Below, piece after piece: positions 21,627 through 33,974 of a stretch of DNA of 64,000 nucleotides (position 1 is its first letter; each line of letters opens with the position of its first letter). A program made the position numbers and the translations under genes. The notes under the pieces are model-generated. The model saw nothing but the letters and a program-made list of their open reading frames with translations. It was not told the DNA's origin and did not search any database. The DNA is taken from contig JAKSZP010017437.1 of the NCBI GenBank assembly GCA_022478985.1, positions 1 to 64,000 on the forward strand, read 5' to 3'. Source of the DNA: Massospora cicadina. Its lineage: Eukaryota; Entomophthoromycota; Entomophthoromycetes; Entomophthorales; Entomophthoraceae.

Positions 21627-22364
21627 TGTTGGAGTTTACCCTAATTTGGGTAAAGCCTTGACCTGTGGTTTCCCCATTAAGCATAAATGCTTTTGGGCTT
21701 TATTTATATTTATTTAATTTATTAGTGTATTAATCCACCTATGCACAGTGCATCATTGATTCCAACCCTATTTACTCCATGTGCAGTTCACTGATGTTTC
21801 CAGTTCAAAAGGCATCTAAACTCAATTAATTCTATTCCTGATATCACAATTGAGTTGTATGACTTACAACGAAATTTATTCCTTCCCAATTAGGCATAAT
21901 TAGCATTTTGAGAATGCTACAATTTTAACAGAGTTGACATATCATTTATTATTAATCTTATCAGATCTGATAATTAATAGTATCAGATAATTGATAGAAA
22001 AGATCTTATTAATTATTAGACATGAAAATCTCATTATACTATAAATATCCCTAAGTATTTTGAAGAATAAATTAACTTTTTGCAGTATTATCTACTCTTT
22101 GAAGTCCAATTGCCTTATTTATAATTGGATTTTAGTGCAAAATACAACCATTATTATATTCATCCTGTGAGAACCTCTGAACCATAGCCATCTGGTTAAG
22201 TTCCAACATTAGAGAATTTAATTGGACCTCTGAACCTCTAATAAAGGTTAAGTCCTATAATATTTATATATTGGATTTCAGTGCAAAATCCAAGACTGTC
22301 CACCATATTAAGTGAGCTTCAAGGACCTAACTCAATTTAATATTGGATTAGTGTAAATTCTGAC
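21627..22364 (+). repeat. Possible solo LTR (Copia-like)
   Basis: Begins TGTTGGAG and ends ctgaca, with ttgaagaataaattaac (a polyadenylation-like region) and tataaatatcc (TATA-like) inside. A motif of the type ttggatttcagtgcaaaatc recurs three times near the 3' end. It interrupts the minus-strand LTR at 21626. No clear target duplication, and no coding next to it. Confidence 0.4.
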
Positions 22365-23641
22365 ACACGCCTTCATTATAAGCCCTCAAGCTTCACAGTG
22401 ATACCTGAGCAGCAAAGGATTTCAGCTTAGAGTTTTAAAATGCTGACAAGTCTAAAACAGCTCAAAAATTCCTCAAATGATCAAGCTGTTTATCACAAGG
22501 AACAATAGGTGGCACCTGACTATCTAATGGGTGACTTGGTATGATAAACACATTTAATCTGCACCTTAAAATCGTTTCAAAGAAGGATTGCAGATGAGCC
22601 AGACCGTTACCTCTAAAAAGGTGTTAGAGAATGATATTTACACTTGTAATTACCATCACATTGGAATTTAAAATTTATTCATAGCTTTTTTAAGCTTTAG
22701 TGGTGCCCACCCCAAAAGGGGGAGCTGCCACACATCTTTATTTGCAAATGGGCCAAAAAAAGGGTTTAATAGAAATTTAAAAAATCCTAATATGGCACCT
22801 CAGCTAACAGCGTAGGAAGCCATATCAGAAGGTGCGGAAGCTTTTGGGAAACTTTTGTCTGGCGCCCACTTTAGCTGGTGGACCATGGCGGACAACACAG
22901 TGATTGGGCATCAGCGACCTGTGGCATAAGGTGGTATAATTGTGGGTTTTCTTCATTAATGAGGCTGGCAGTGTCTATCGCCTCAATGTGTTGAGAAAGT
23001 TGATGCTCAGCAAAAGTGATTAGAGAAGGCACACAAGTTAAAGGCTTGATGCGCTGGAGGGTTTGAGGAAAATTAATGTCAAACAGAGAAGTTTTTGCAA
23101 TGTTGATGCAAGCACAGCTTGCTCAAAAAGTGATATCCTCAATTTTGTATTTTGCATCCTCATCAAATTTATGGGGGAAATTTGGTATGGGAATACTCTC
23201 AACAAGGGGTTCCATCGCCCCATTATTCATAGCTTCTTCTCTTTCCCTACTAAAAGTAAAAATCCAATGGAGATAGAGCTCATAATGGAGGATGACCTAG
23301 AGTTTGAGGTCACAGAAATTTTACGTTTATGATAAGTCAAATGCAGCTTCCATTATAAAAGTTTCTTGTAAAGGATATTTTAGCGTATAATAAAGCTGAT
23401 TGCCTTTTAGAATTGCAACTATTACCGTGAATTGGTTAATGATTTTCACAAAAAACCCCAAAGCATCTTCATTAATCAAGATGGAATCTATTGCATCAAT
23501 CAAACCCACAACCCCTCACAACTAATTACGCCTTAGTGCAGGACCCTGAGATTGAATGAAATATGTCCTTTTAGGAAAGTGTAATGTAAGGTTCTTAAAC
23601 GCGGCTACCATTTTGGACTGAACCTTGTACCCCTTTAAGAC
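22365..23641. other. Interval without recognisable gene
   Basis: Both strands have short frames only (e.g. 23063-23332 plus, 23038-23223 minus), without domain motifs. A sequence on the minus strand at about 22684-22735 reads ggcaccactaaagct followed by an A-rich tail, preceded by a C4/G4 hairpin. It resembles the 3' end of the micro-insertions, but its flanks form only a weak duplication. Confidence 0.35.
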
Positions 23642-24339
23642 TGTCAGATACTAGATATTGGATATGATGGGAAAAATATCAATCATTCAACTCATACATC
23701 AGAATTAACGCCTAGACCTAAGAAGGTGGATAAAGAAGCTACTAAGATAAATACATGGAAAAAATAAATGTCAATAAGGTAAAACCCGCTAATAGTAAGA
23801 TTTCATCAAATCAATTTGAGCCCAAGATACCCCAAAATGATGTCCTGCCTAATTGAATGAAGGATCATTGTAATTTTAGGTGATTATCACTCAATGTGGC
23901 ACATGAGGCAGTAAATTAAGACAAACCCAAAAAATGGTAAAAATAAAGAATCTGCCTAATGATTGACCTAGTGTGACATCAAGGCTCATCTGATTTAGTA
24001 CATTCACCATGCAATTTTGCCCTATCAAAAAAATGCTACAAAGGCATTATACCATCCAGAATGCCTTGCCTGACCAAGAGCCTCCCATCCATATTTCCCC
24101 CTATATACTTTTTTAATCCTTTTCATTTTTGGAATTATAGTATCATGTATGACATAGAAAACCCTAGTTATACCACAATAAAGTTTTAACATTAATTCTA
24201 TATCTCATTTCAGTACTTGACTTTAATAAATCCATTTCACCATATCTGCCATAGGACAGATACTTGAGCTGATGAGACATATGTGGTGACTTGACACCCT
24301 TTAAATAAATGTGATACTTGTTGTGCATTGTCAGGATTC

Positions 24340-26011
24340 CTACCCAAATGGCGGATTTGAATATGTTGAATGATGGGAATCAATCCCAAACCAACCATAA
24401 GGCCCAAACTTCTGTTGGGGTTAATCCCCAACAAAAGTTGGCAGCTATTGAGGTTGGCAAACATTCCTGATTCAATCCAAAAGCCCAAATTTCTGTTGGG
24501 CATCATCCCTGATGAAAGTCGACTATGATCAAAATCAGTGATCAACCCTGACTGATATGCCAGAATCCTGCTCCCTCAGAGGCACTCAATTTTAGGGTTC
24601 AAACCTGAGCTATGAGGCGATCTCTATCATATTGACCAAGTAAATTGGAGTTTGTACCAGATCCACGATTTGTTTATCTATTAGATCTAGGCTTGAATGG
24701 CTTAGATGATCCCTAATATAACTCCCAGATTCCTTTAAAAAGTGGGTATTGAATGATAAACCTTACGCCTTTTTTTTTCTTTTCAGAATTTTAAGCTAAA
24801 ATTGCTTTATTTTCTGTTTAAAATTGATTATCCAGACATAGTATCTAGAAAAAGACTTTTTGACCAAGAGAAGCAAAAATAAGCAATACAACACCCTGAA
24901 ACTTCAGGTCCCCTGGACTCAAAAATATTAAGGAATATGAGGTATTACACCCGTGGTACCAACAAAACTGGTGCTCCCTGCCAGGTGCCCCCAAGTTCCC
25001 TGCGAGAGCTGATTTGGGGAAAAGAGGAGGGGTAGTCGCAGCTGAGGGCCATTGGCCTGAGGCATATACCATGGGCTTAAACAACCCAGAAGGTATGACC
25101 TGGCCTGGCCCCTGCCCCACAGAGGGCAAGCCATAATGAGGGGGGACCAAGGGCCCCCATAACTAGCCTGGGAGACCAAGCCTAGGCTACCAGGGATCAA
25201 TCACAATGCCAGCCCCAGCACTGGTGCCAGCTCTTATGCCAATGCTGGCGTCAATCCCAATGCCGGCCCCAGCGCCAATGTTGACTCTTATGCTGATGCT
25301 GAGACCACTTCCCAATGACGCTCGCCAGATCCTGCCATTGTTTCCATGCCAGTTACCTTGGCCCATTCCACCCTGCCACCCAGATCTGGTGCCCCCGCCT
25401 TGGCTCAAACCCCTAGCTGAGGCTTGGAAGGGGTTATGTCAGGATTTTTCCTTAATTGGGGGAAGCCCCAGCTAATGGTCGTGACCTGCCTATGGGTGGA
25501 TGCCAGATTGGGCTCCCCATTAACTTGAGGTAAGCACAATCTGAAGTATTGGGGATTGACCCCAATAATTAATTAAAATTAATAGTAAATTTGGCAACGG
25601 TGACTAATGATGAGGATGCAAAACAATCAATTGGGCTGTGGGAAGTTACCATCTGACTTTGACCCAATAAAGTTGCCCTTTTGAGAGCACCGGTGACTGA
25701 TGCTAAGGATGCTCCCATTCCACTTATATTATTAACTTATTCATTTATATTCATTTGTCTTTGTCAATAAATGCTGAAACTATCTTAATATTCCCTTTCC
25801 AAATTCATCAAGGTCCTAAAAAACCTTGAGGATCAATTTGATGAAGTACCATTTCTCACAATCTCTTTCCTTATTAGTTTGATTAAGGCTTTAATGGCCT
25901 ATTAACTCGCTGGGGGCTTTGGGACCCTGACTAATTATGGGCATGGATTAGAGTTGCTCCCCCGTGGCCTTACATGCATCCCAAAGCTTCAATTATTGAC
26001 CGTTGGGCTCC
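24340..26011. other. 1.67-kb insertion inside the 5' LTR of element C
   Basis: Absent from the 3' LTR. It starts tacccaaatgg and ends gttgggctc. The middle (24900-25480) is clearly more GC-rich than its neighbours. No transposase or pol motif is visible on either strand. Short inverted repeats occur near 24400 (ctgttggggtt/aatccccaaca) and 25825. It could be a non-autonomous element, possibly an LTR-derived one (tgtcaggatt occurs at 24330 and 25437). Confidence 0.45.
25206..25312. repeat. Imperfect hexanucleotide tandem repeat
   Basis: About 17 units of a degenerate 6-mer of the type tgccaa/tgctgg/ccccag. In one plus frame it gives alternating Met-Pro/Ala-Pro, and on the other strand a Gly-Ile/Gly-Ala repeat. 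Both strands are open (25206-25475 plus, 25187-25408 minus). This follows from the repeat itself and is not evidence for a protein. Confidence 0.55.
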
Positions 26012-26054
26012 TTGGGCATAGCACCATTGAGCTAAAAACGGAATCCCAACAGGC

Positions 26055-26071
26055 TGGTACTAACTATATGG
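26055..26071 (+). other. Primer binding site of element C
   Basis: tggtactaactatatgg follows the 5' LTR end (caaca) by 3 nt and matches 13 of 17 bases of tggtgctcactacaggg used by element A. It supports placing A, C and D in one lineage. Confidence 0.5.
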
Positions 26072-26089
26072 CTTAGCAAATGCTTAAAA

Positions 26090-28130
26090 ATACCTGCATC
26101 TAATTGATCTCACCATGGAAGATAACCCAGTTGATAGTGTCATCCACTAGGTGAACAACAGAAATGCTAAAGAAGATGAAAAAATGTGAAGTCCGCCCAT
26201 TGTCACATTTGAATAAGTTGAATTTCCTATGAGATTTCTGAATCCCATTGTCTGACATAAATTTTCAATGAAGTATATAGAGACTTACTACATGGATTCA
26301 TTAACCCAAAAGAGAGAGCCAGCCATAAAAGAGCATCCGCCATGGACAGGAATCTCATGATCCTATATGAGTCAAGTGTTCTCCCAGAGAGCTATGGATC
26401 AAGTGTGAATCTACCTCGCTTTATCCTTTGATTCACTTACTGCGCTCTATCATATTGTGCATTTTCTAGGAGGTCATAATGAGGAACTCTTCCGTCATAT
26501 CAGAACCCAAGGCCTTACAGATGGCATATGAAAGGATATATAATTTAGTATCACAAAGTATAGGAGATGTACGCTGCTTGATAAAATTAAACCATCCTAT
26601 ATATTCAACTTTAAAATCAAATGAGGACAATTGATTTTGGCGTTATCAAATATGTGGAGGAAGCTATAAGTTTTCTTTAAAATGACATCTTGAAGTTGAA
26701 CAAAAAATGAAATTATTACTCAACCCCTTCACTGAAAAGCTCCAAAGGCAAGATAATAAAGCCCATGGTGTAATGGAAGCTCAAGCATCTACTAGCCATC
26801 ATAAGGAGGAAGAACAGATCAACTTTCTCAAGTACCAGCTAGAGAAAGCCTTATGATAAAATTGATGAACTTGGGGCCCATAGAACCTCTAAGATTTCAT
26901 CATTAACTCAATTTATTTTTTCCTGAGTTGCCCATGTCAAACAGGATCTGGTATCCAGTGTGACCCAGAAATCTAATCTTTCCATTACCAAGCAACTCAA
27001 TAGATTGTAAAGCAACATGAGAGTTAAATTCCATAAAAAGAAGACATTAACCAAGTCTACCATAACCTAAACAAAACTGGGTAGCATTGTAACACCCATA
27101 TAAAAGAGCTGAAAGACAAGACCAACAAGACTCCTCAAACACAGAATGAAAGGATTGAAAGGAGGACTTGAACTGGCGCATTGAAACATTGAAGGATAAG
27201 AATGAGCTTTTGCAAACCTACAACTTATCCGCTCACCAACAAATTTATGATCTGTGCATCAGCATCAAAACTTGGAGAATGATAGAGTCTTGAGAAATGA
27301 ATTAATTTGCTGGATGTCAAACCATGACTTACTTAGTGGAAATGAAGCAACATCTTTACCCTCTACAGGATCAAATATTTTGACTCTCACATTAAGTGAA
27401 CAGAATTACACACATACCAAAATTACTGAACCTGAAGCTCCTGAATTACACGTCGTCACAAGATTGTAGGCCACTACCTTTAAGCCTACGTTCAAGGACA
27501 AGTTTGCACCTGGCCAAGAGAATAATACATCTTTCCTTTACATCTATGAAGCTTCAATGGAAGATATGACTGATCATCAAAAGGTTATGCATAACTTATA
27601 TTCTTAAGCCATATGCTCAAGAGGTTATGGTGCCTCATATGAATGACCTGCATACCTGGAGAGAGGTGAATAAAGTGCTCATAAAAGTATTTTTATCTAA
27701 GAAATGCCTAAGCATGAAGAAACAGGCCTTCATGAGAATTGTGCTTCAACAAAATGAGCCCTGACTGAATTTTCGTATTGCTTTTATATTAAGGCCCAAA
27801 CGCTGTTGACCTCAAAGATGCTTACATTAGATGATTCTGTAGCCGCCATCGTTGCTGGTTTACATACTAACCCCAACCTAGCCATGAACGTCACATCTTT
27901 CAAGCAATGATATAATTCAAATTTGTACATTAAAGAGCCCTGATCAATGTGGTGATATACACAAACAAGAGACCTCCTGAAAGCCTCCACAAAACCCAGC
28001 GTGTATACTGTGGAGAAAGAAAAAGCCAAAGAAGGAGGAGAAGTCAAGATGTAACTACTGCAAGAAAAAACCATAACAAGGATATGATTTTTTAATAAGA
28101 ACCCTGTCCTTCACAAGCAGGGAATTTAAG
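26090..28130 (+). pseudogene. gag remnant of element C
   Basis: Gag builds the particle. After an N-terminal piece beginning MEDNPVDSVIH near 26115, charged stretches suggest a coiled coil (26700-27300). A core piece follows near 27480 (ATTFKPTFKDKFAPGQENN), similar to TKFTPGKGTIAGFLKLYK at 46.27 kb. A degraded zinc knuckle CNYC...H lies at about 28049-28080, with a frameshift before His. Stops are frequent. Confidence 0.6.
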
Positions 28131-29340
28131 GTCAGCTTAGGGTCAGGTACCTCTAAAGCTGACTGACCTAAAATACTGAAAGTGAAACATTGTCATTCAT
28201 TCATCTTGAATGCATTAATAATGAATCTGGTGATAACTCTGAAGGGGGTTACAAAGACAAAGGTTATTATATTTTAGTATACCTGCTGAGCTCGCCATTC
28301 TGGACCACATGAATGCTGAAAAATATTGATGACTCCCAGGTTCCCAAAGCCGCTTACCTCAGTCAACTTATTTGGTACCCCAGAATAATTGATACAGCTA
28401 TCAATGCTGATTAATACCTTGCCCTGTTGATCAGACCCATTTTGAGTGTTTAAAGTCTACTGGAGATCAAGAGGAAGTATATTTAGACTACAAAAAAGCT
28501 CAATGCAACTCTTCACTTCAAAGAGGAGTTAGCCCTCCCACCAAAGTTTGGAGTAACTATTACCAAAGTAGAAGTGGCGATTAGAAGGTCTGAGCCATGG
28601 CTATCTTAATATGGGACTATCTATTAATGTTGTCCCATCCCATCTCATCAAGAAGAATAAAGTCACTTTAACCTTGAATGCACTCTAGACTATCGCACTG
28701 TTGGTCCAAACAGCACCAAGTCAATAGGTGCATATTCATCTCTGCCAATCCAAGTTGGCAAGTTAGTTTTCTCAGCTCCTGAAGTTGCCCTGGACAACAG
28801 TCATTATGATTTACTTACCAAAATGCAGCTTATTATCAAATATGAAGGTATCATCAATCTGAAAGAAGGATATTTTTAACTTCTCAACTATGAAGTTCCC
28901 CTTATAATGGATAGTAAAGACTCCTTTATGAAAAATTACTCTTGTCTGGTTGAGTACCCTGTTTCTGCTTTACCTTTGCAATATTCTACCTCTGAAAAAC
29001 ATGGAAAAGCTATCTTACTCAGTAGAAGCAGCAGATATATCATTTTATGCCAGCAAGGAGGTAAAATTGAACCAGGATAACAAATAGTGGTTTCTAACAA
29101 CATAACCCTGAGTATACCACCAAACTGCTTGCCGCATATCACTATTGTCAATGGAGTCATTAGAGTTATACCAAGAGTTTTACCAGGAGTCCTTGATCCG
29201 GCCTATCAGCGGCCTATTGGGATACTTCTTGGGAACCTGGATAGCCAAGGTATCTTAGTCAAGAAACATTAAAATATTTGTAATGATCAAGTACTTCCCA
29301 TTGATGAAATTTACAAGGTACAGTTAATTAGTACTCACCT
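28131..29340 (+). pseudogene. Protease and dUTPase-like region of element C
   Basis: No intact DTG/DSG box is seen. The segment 28780-28870 (SAPEVALDNSHYDLLTK, NLKEGYF) corresponds to PAVVLYNNHYNFLIRM at 44.0 kb. An open piece ending at 29272 contains IPPNCLPHIT, then PGVLDPAYQRPIGILLGN and ILVKK. The G-[VI]-x-D-x-x-Tyr-x-x-x-[IL]-x-[VIL]-x-[VL]-x-Asn pattern is motif 3 of trimeric dUTPases, followed by a strand as in that fold. dUTPase lowers dUTP during reverse transcription. Catalytic completeness cannot be judged. Confidence 0.55.
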
Positions 29341-29399
29341 AGATTTTTTTCCTACCCACTGATAATTTAATTTGTGCTATCTTTCATGTCCAAATATTT

Positions 29400-30290
29400 A
29401 ATAATTTAAATAAGGAAGAACTTGAGAAAGTGCATCAATTACTTGAAGACTATCACAATGTCTTCTCTACGTCAAATACTGACTATGATCACATGAAAGA
29501 CTGAACACATAGTATTGACGTTGGAGATTCAACCCCTATTTGATAGAAGCCTTATAGGAATTCAAAGGTAGAGGAGCAATACATGAAGACTGAGCTCAGG
29601 CAATTATTGGATGTTAGCTTACTTATGCCCTCCAAGAGTCTATGATCATACCCAATGTCACTTATAAAGAAGAAGGATGGTGGTCACAGAATATTGATCT
29701 ATTACAGAAAGTAAAAGCATTTACTAATAAGGAAACTCATTTCTACAAATTGATGATCCTTTGGCCTGAATCTAGCTCAAATTTCTTTTCTGCAATGGAC
29801 CTCACCAGTGACTATTGTCAGATGGATATATTGCCAGAAGACCAACGAAAAGTGCACATTGATATGCATGAAAAGATTATTCAACCTACCTGGCTCCCTA
29901 AGGAATTATGAAACGCTCCCCCTTGTTCCAATAGTAGATGAATTAAATCATGCAAGAACGTAAACTAAGCTGTGTGATCATGTACCTAGATGAAATTATG
30001 GTGTTTTCAAAAGTATTTATCTATCATATGGACCACCTCAAGTCAGTTTTTAATGGCTAAGAGAGAATTACATCAAATTAAAGCCTATGAAACGTATCTT
30101 TTTCCAGAAGGAACTGGATTTTTTAGGACACGCTATATTTTGCGGAGTAATTCAACTCTTATACTGTAAGTTGAAGCAATTTCTAAGATGTCTGAACCAA
30201 AGAGCTTTCAAGGCATATAGGTATTCTTAGAAATGATGGGATATTACCATCAAATTATCCCCAATTTCGCTCAATCACTGAACCTCTGGT
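29400..30290 (+). pseudogene. Reverse transcriptase remnant of element C
   Basis: The open piece 29642-29911 contains the palm segment SNFFSAMDLTSDYCQMDILPE, with the first catalytic Asp in AMDLTSDY, then EDQRKVHID. The active-site box reads Tyr-Leu-Asp-Glu (29983-29994) instead of YLDD, inside CVIMYLDEIMVFSK. The upstream leader (PLCPPRV... region) and the thumb are fragmentary. One residue of the catalytic pair is therefore lost. Confidence 0.8.
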
Positions 30291-30800
30291 CAGTTTGCTT
30301 GCAAAAACACCCTTTTCATATGGGGGAATAGAGAAAAGGAATGCATTTGAGTCAATGAAGGGGTATTTGAAGAGAAGACATTCTAAGGTATCCAAACTAT
30401 GGGAAGCCATTCATTTATCTACTAATGCCTCCGCTTTAGCCATAGGCGACATTATCTCACAATTGAATGATGAAGACATAAAAACCCAGTGTCCTAAAAT
30501 AGCAAAACGCTTTCCAAAGCTGAGCGAAACTATAGCATCATGGAGAAAATGTGCTTAGCTGTTGTCATGGCAGTAATACCTTTCTAGCACTTTTTGTATG
30601 ATATGAACTTTACAGTTGTTTCAGACCACCCTTCTTTAAAGTGGCTGCAAAACATGAAAGATCTTGTAGGAAGACTGGCCTGCTGGGATCATAAACTTCA
30701 GCACTACAAAATCTATAATGTCAAAGAGCTGGAACAAAGCACATGAACATAGATGGAATGACTTGACTACCCTTACAATATATAGTTAATTTAAGCTGAA
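30291..30800 (+). pseudogene. RNase H remnant of element C
   Basis: 30295-30558 begins with the RT connection (LLAKTPFSYGGIEKRNAFES), then LSTNASALAIGDIISQLND, where the catalytic Asp of the xxTDAS motif is Asn. The C-terminal part reads VSDHPSLKWLQNMKD and GRLACWDHKLQHYKIYNVK, then an Asn/His-rich end typical of this domain, with shifts between them. Confidence 0.75.
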
Positions 30801-30829
30801 TTGGTCATGACCTACTCATAATTTAGACT

Positions 30830-31990
30830 CTTGGTTAGAGAAAGATGAACTATTTCAATAGATTCTAAAAAGACATTCTCAAAATATAAAAGTCCTTGAT
30901 GGTATCTTTTCAAGAAAGTCAGAACTGACTGGCTACCTTGCTTAAGACCTTCAGGGTGGTTAACAGTTATAACGGAATCCCACAATACCTTATGAAATGC
31001 ATGAGTCAGAAAAATTAATAAATGGATCAAGAATCTTTACTATTGGGAAGAAATAGTGGACTCTGTAGTGGAAGTTTTAGATACTTGCATAACTTGTTAA
31101 AAACAGACGCTGCATAAGGTTAAGTAAAAGTATCAGCCCATGACCACTCAGCAGCCGTTTCATACCATCAGTTTAGACGTCATAGGTCCTTTACCTGAAT
31201 CCATATGAGGAAATTAATACATCCTTGTAGGAATTAATCCCTTCACAAAGTGGGTCAAAGCAATCACCATTCCCGCACAGCCTGCCAAAGCTACCATTAA
31301 CTATCTAAATTAAAATATTTACTAGCATGGATGACTGAAGTACTGCTATGTGACAATGGGAAGGACTATAGAATAAGAGTTGTGAGGATTTTTGCTACAA
31401 GCATGGGAATCCAACAATTATTTTCACCATTTTACAACCTATCAACTAATGGGAATGTAGAAAGAGCGAATGGAACGTTAATTTTAATATTATGCAAAAT
31501 GGCCATTACCAATCCATTACTCTGGTACTAATATTTACCAATTGCTTTGATGGCTTATAGGATAAGTTTTTATTAAATCATTAAAATGTCACCCTAAAGG
31601 CCTTATATGGAAGAGAACCTAGAATTTAAGTTTATTATCTCTAGAAGTTACTAGTGAAAATACCGAAGGTCTGATAAAGTGCAAGATTATTAGCACAGAA
31701 GATCATTTAACTAAAATCAGAGCAATGATTAAATTAGTCAAGACCATTAAAATAGAATGTCAATCAGCAAATGCATTTTGCCAACTTACCCACTATGAGA
31801 ATTTGGAATTATTCCTATACTATCACAATTGTATAGCACCCTGAGGAGGAAAATTTGATTCCATATGGGATGGGCCATATGCTATAACCTACAAACATGA
31901 GGACAAATAGTCATTCAAGTCTTTAGTTAACTGTAGTAACCATTACCGCATACATAGCTTATTCTTACACTGTTTTTCTCCAGCCAATAT
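30830..31990 (+). pseudogene. Integrase remnant of element C
   Basis: The core start reads TISLDVIGPLPESI (first Asp) near 31170, followed by ILVGINPFTKWVKAITIPAQ. The open piece 31331-31531 contains TEVLLCDNGKDYR (second Asp) and YNLSTNGNVERANGTL (third Glu). All three catalytic acids are readable, but the frame is broken at several places. There is no chromodomain before the 3' LTR. Confidence 0.8.
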
Positions 31991-32007
31991 CCTTGAAGGG
32001 ATTGATG

Positions 32008-32765
32008 TCGGATATCAGGATATCGGACTTGATGGGAAAATATCTACTATCTGACTTCCACAACAAAAATTTAATGGCTAGACCCAAGAAGGGGGTTAAA
32101 GAAGCTACTCTGATTAACACATTGAAAATCAATATTCAGTAAGGTTTAAACTGCTACTAGGAAAATTCATCAGATCAATTTGATCCTAAGATACCCTGAG
32201 ATGAAATTCTGCCTAAATGAAAGATCATAAGAATGTCAGATAATAGTTACTTAAGGTTGTACACGAGGCAATAAATTAAGACAAACCTAAAAAGAGTAAG
32301 AAGCAATAGTCTGCCTAATGATTAACCTAGTTTTCTGCCAAGCCTAATCTGACTTGGTACATTCAACTTACCTTTTCTCCTATCAAAAATATGCTACAAA
32401 GGGATTATACCATATAGATGCATCACCTGTCCAAGGGCCACCCATCTACATTTGCCCCACTACTATTTTTATTAAGCTTTTCCTTTTTGAGCTTTATATT
32501 GCTAAGTATGTCATATAAAAACTCCTATTTATACTATGTTAAAGTTATGCCATTAATTCTACAACTCGTTTTAGTATTTGACTTCAATAAGTCCATTTTA
32601 CCATAATTACCATAGGATGGATACTCTAGCTGATGGGACATAAGTGGTGACTTAAATCTTTTAAAATAAAAAATATAATTGTCATGCAACTTAGATGGCT
32701 TCCTTTATTGACTGTCAGGATTCTTGGGCATAGCACCATTGAGCTAAGAAAATGGAAGCCCAACA
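32008..32765 (+). repeat. 3' LTR of element C
   Basis: 758 bp, starts tgtcggatat and ends caaca. Aligns with 23642-24339 plus 26012-26051. Mutations between the two LTRs are frequent throughout, so the insertion is old. Confidence 0.75.
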
Positions 32766-33703
32766 AGGACCAAGTGGTGTACCAACCCTCAAGCTTTGCC
32801 CCTGGTCAAGTATGGTGACCAGATTCAAAAACTGGACATGAGATTTGAGGCTTATGCCAATACATTTCTGAACCTCCTACTCAAAACAAGTTTCTAATCT
32901 CAATAGACATCATTATATCTGAGATTTAAAAAGTACAATGCGCAAAAAATCAAACAAGTTTGAACAAATTGAAAGACAAGGCCAAAACCAAAGCAACAAG
33001 TACAATACCATCACAAAAAAGGCTTTTAAAACCAGGACATACCTGGTTTAAAAATTGATACCCAGGTGGTCCATGGTTAAAAAAAAACTCATAAATAATC
33101 TTTTTAGTACTAGATGGTCCACTCATAAAGAATCTTATGGTCAGAAATTGTTTAAATATGGGTCAACTGAATTACTAAGTTTTTGTGTCATTATAGAAAA
33201 ATTTGACAGTTAAATCCCAAAATAATATACTTAGAAATTGATTAACAGTTTAGGATGTCAAACCACATAATCCTACCCCAAAATCACAACTATAAAACTC
33301 AGCACCCTGATCTGGTAGGGTCTTTAGTTAATTTGAAGCTTTATACAACTAAAGCTTTTAGAAATTCCCTTATCTTTCATAAAAATCTCTTCTGATCTCA
33401 GCGCCCAAAATACACTAGTGAGGCCTATAGAGGGGCCACAATTGTTCTGTCAGTTATGTTGGTGCACATTGTCTCTTTATTAGCATATTAGCTACCATTA
33501 AAGGTAGAGCAAGGAAAAAATGAGCCCCACATATCAAACACTCAATATGGACAAGTTTCTTTTTGTAAAGTCCAAAAACAATTTCATGAAATAAACACCC
33601 CTAGACACAACTTTGAGTACTTTTCAGATGAGGTAACAGTAGTTGCACAAGTTAAGTGAGACTTAGAATAAGCTTATATAGAAAAATTTAAATGAGCACT
33701 TTT
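32766..33703. other. AT-rich unique-looking spacer
   Basis: No coding or LTR sequence recognised. It holds micro-insertion 4 (33087-33134) and forms the left flank of element A together with the minus-strand ORF that starts at 33974. Confidence 0.4.
33087..33134 (-). mobile_element. Micro-insertion 4 with poly(A) tail and target duplication
   Basis: Direct repeats actcataaataatc (33087-33100) and actcataaagaatc (33121-33134) match at 13 of 14 bases. The 20-nt insert reads, on the minus strand, ggaccatctagtactaaaaa. It has the same 3' end as copies 2, 3 and 5. Confidence 0.7.
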
Positions 33704-33974
33704 TTAACCATGCAAATATTTAGACTTTGCTAAACAATACAGGGATGAAGACAGGGCAGACCTCACAACATAAACGCCACTATTTGGTAACAACAATGCT
33801 CTTTCATGAAAGACATGGACACAGTTGCTTCTAGACTTGAGCTTAATGTTTGTAGAAAGTACAATGTTTTTCAAATAATATTCCCACTTCCTTTCATTCA
33901 GAAGAGCCATTCCTGCATCATCATGAAGATGTTGCCTTGTGACCTTTGGATAATGTTGTAGATGCTTTAGTATC
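33704..33974 (-). CDS. Unidentified ORF fragment cut by the element A LTR
   Basis: An uninterrupted minus-strand frame of about 90 codons ends at 33704 and runs back into the LTR of element A. The part outside the LTR includes LKHLQHYPKVTRQHLHDD and NERKWEYYLKN, with a composition unlike the surrounding stop-rich DNA. I do not recognise the protein. Joining the two flanks of element A after removing one target copy extends the frame by only about four codons to a TAG preceded by ct. That could be a splice acceptor, or simply the end of chance similarity. It may be an exon of a host gene broken by the insertion, or noise. Confidence 0.25.

Larger units (their letters stand above)
23642..26051 (+). 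repeat. 5' LTR of element C, split by an insertion
   Basis: 23642-24339 aligns with the first ~715 bp of the 3' LTR (start tgtcagatac versus tgtcggatat; shared cctgcctaa, cagtaaattaagacaaac, tatgctacaaag). The last 40 bp (26012-26051, ttgggcatagcaccattgag to caaca) match the end of the 3' LTR. The 1.67 kb in between has no counterpart there, so it was inserted here or lost from the 3' LTR. Confidence 0.75.
23642..32765 (+). mobile_element. Element C: Ty3/Gypsy element with dUTPase-like domain
   Basis: Two LTRs (23642-26051, interrupted; 32008-32765) flank a degraded gag, a protease/dUTPase region, RT, RNase H and integrase in order on the plus strand. A 5-bp target duplication is probable: aagac before the 5' LTR (23637-23641) and aggac after the 3' LTR (32766-32770). 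No chromodomain seen. The RT active site and many frames are broken, so it is dead. Confidence 0.8.

Noticed and set aside
25187..25475. Overlapping ORFs on both strands with Met-Pro/Ala-Pro or Gly-Ile/Gly-Ala runs
   Set aside because: They arise because a 6-bp tandem array lacks stops in several frames; nothing else supports a protein.
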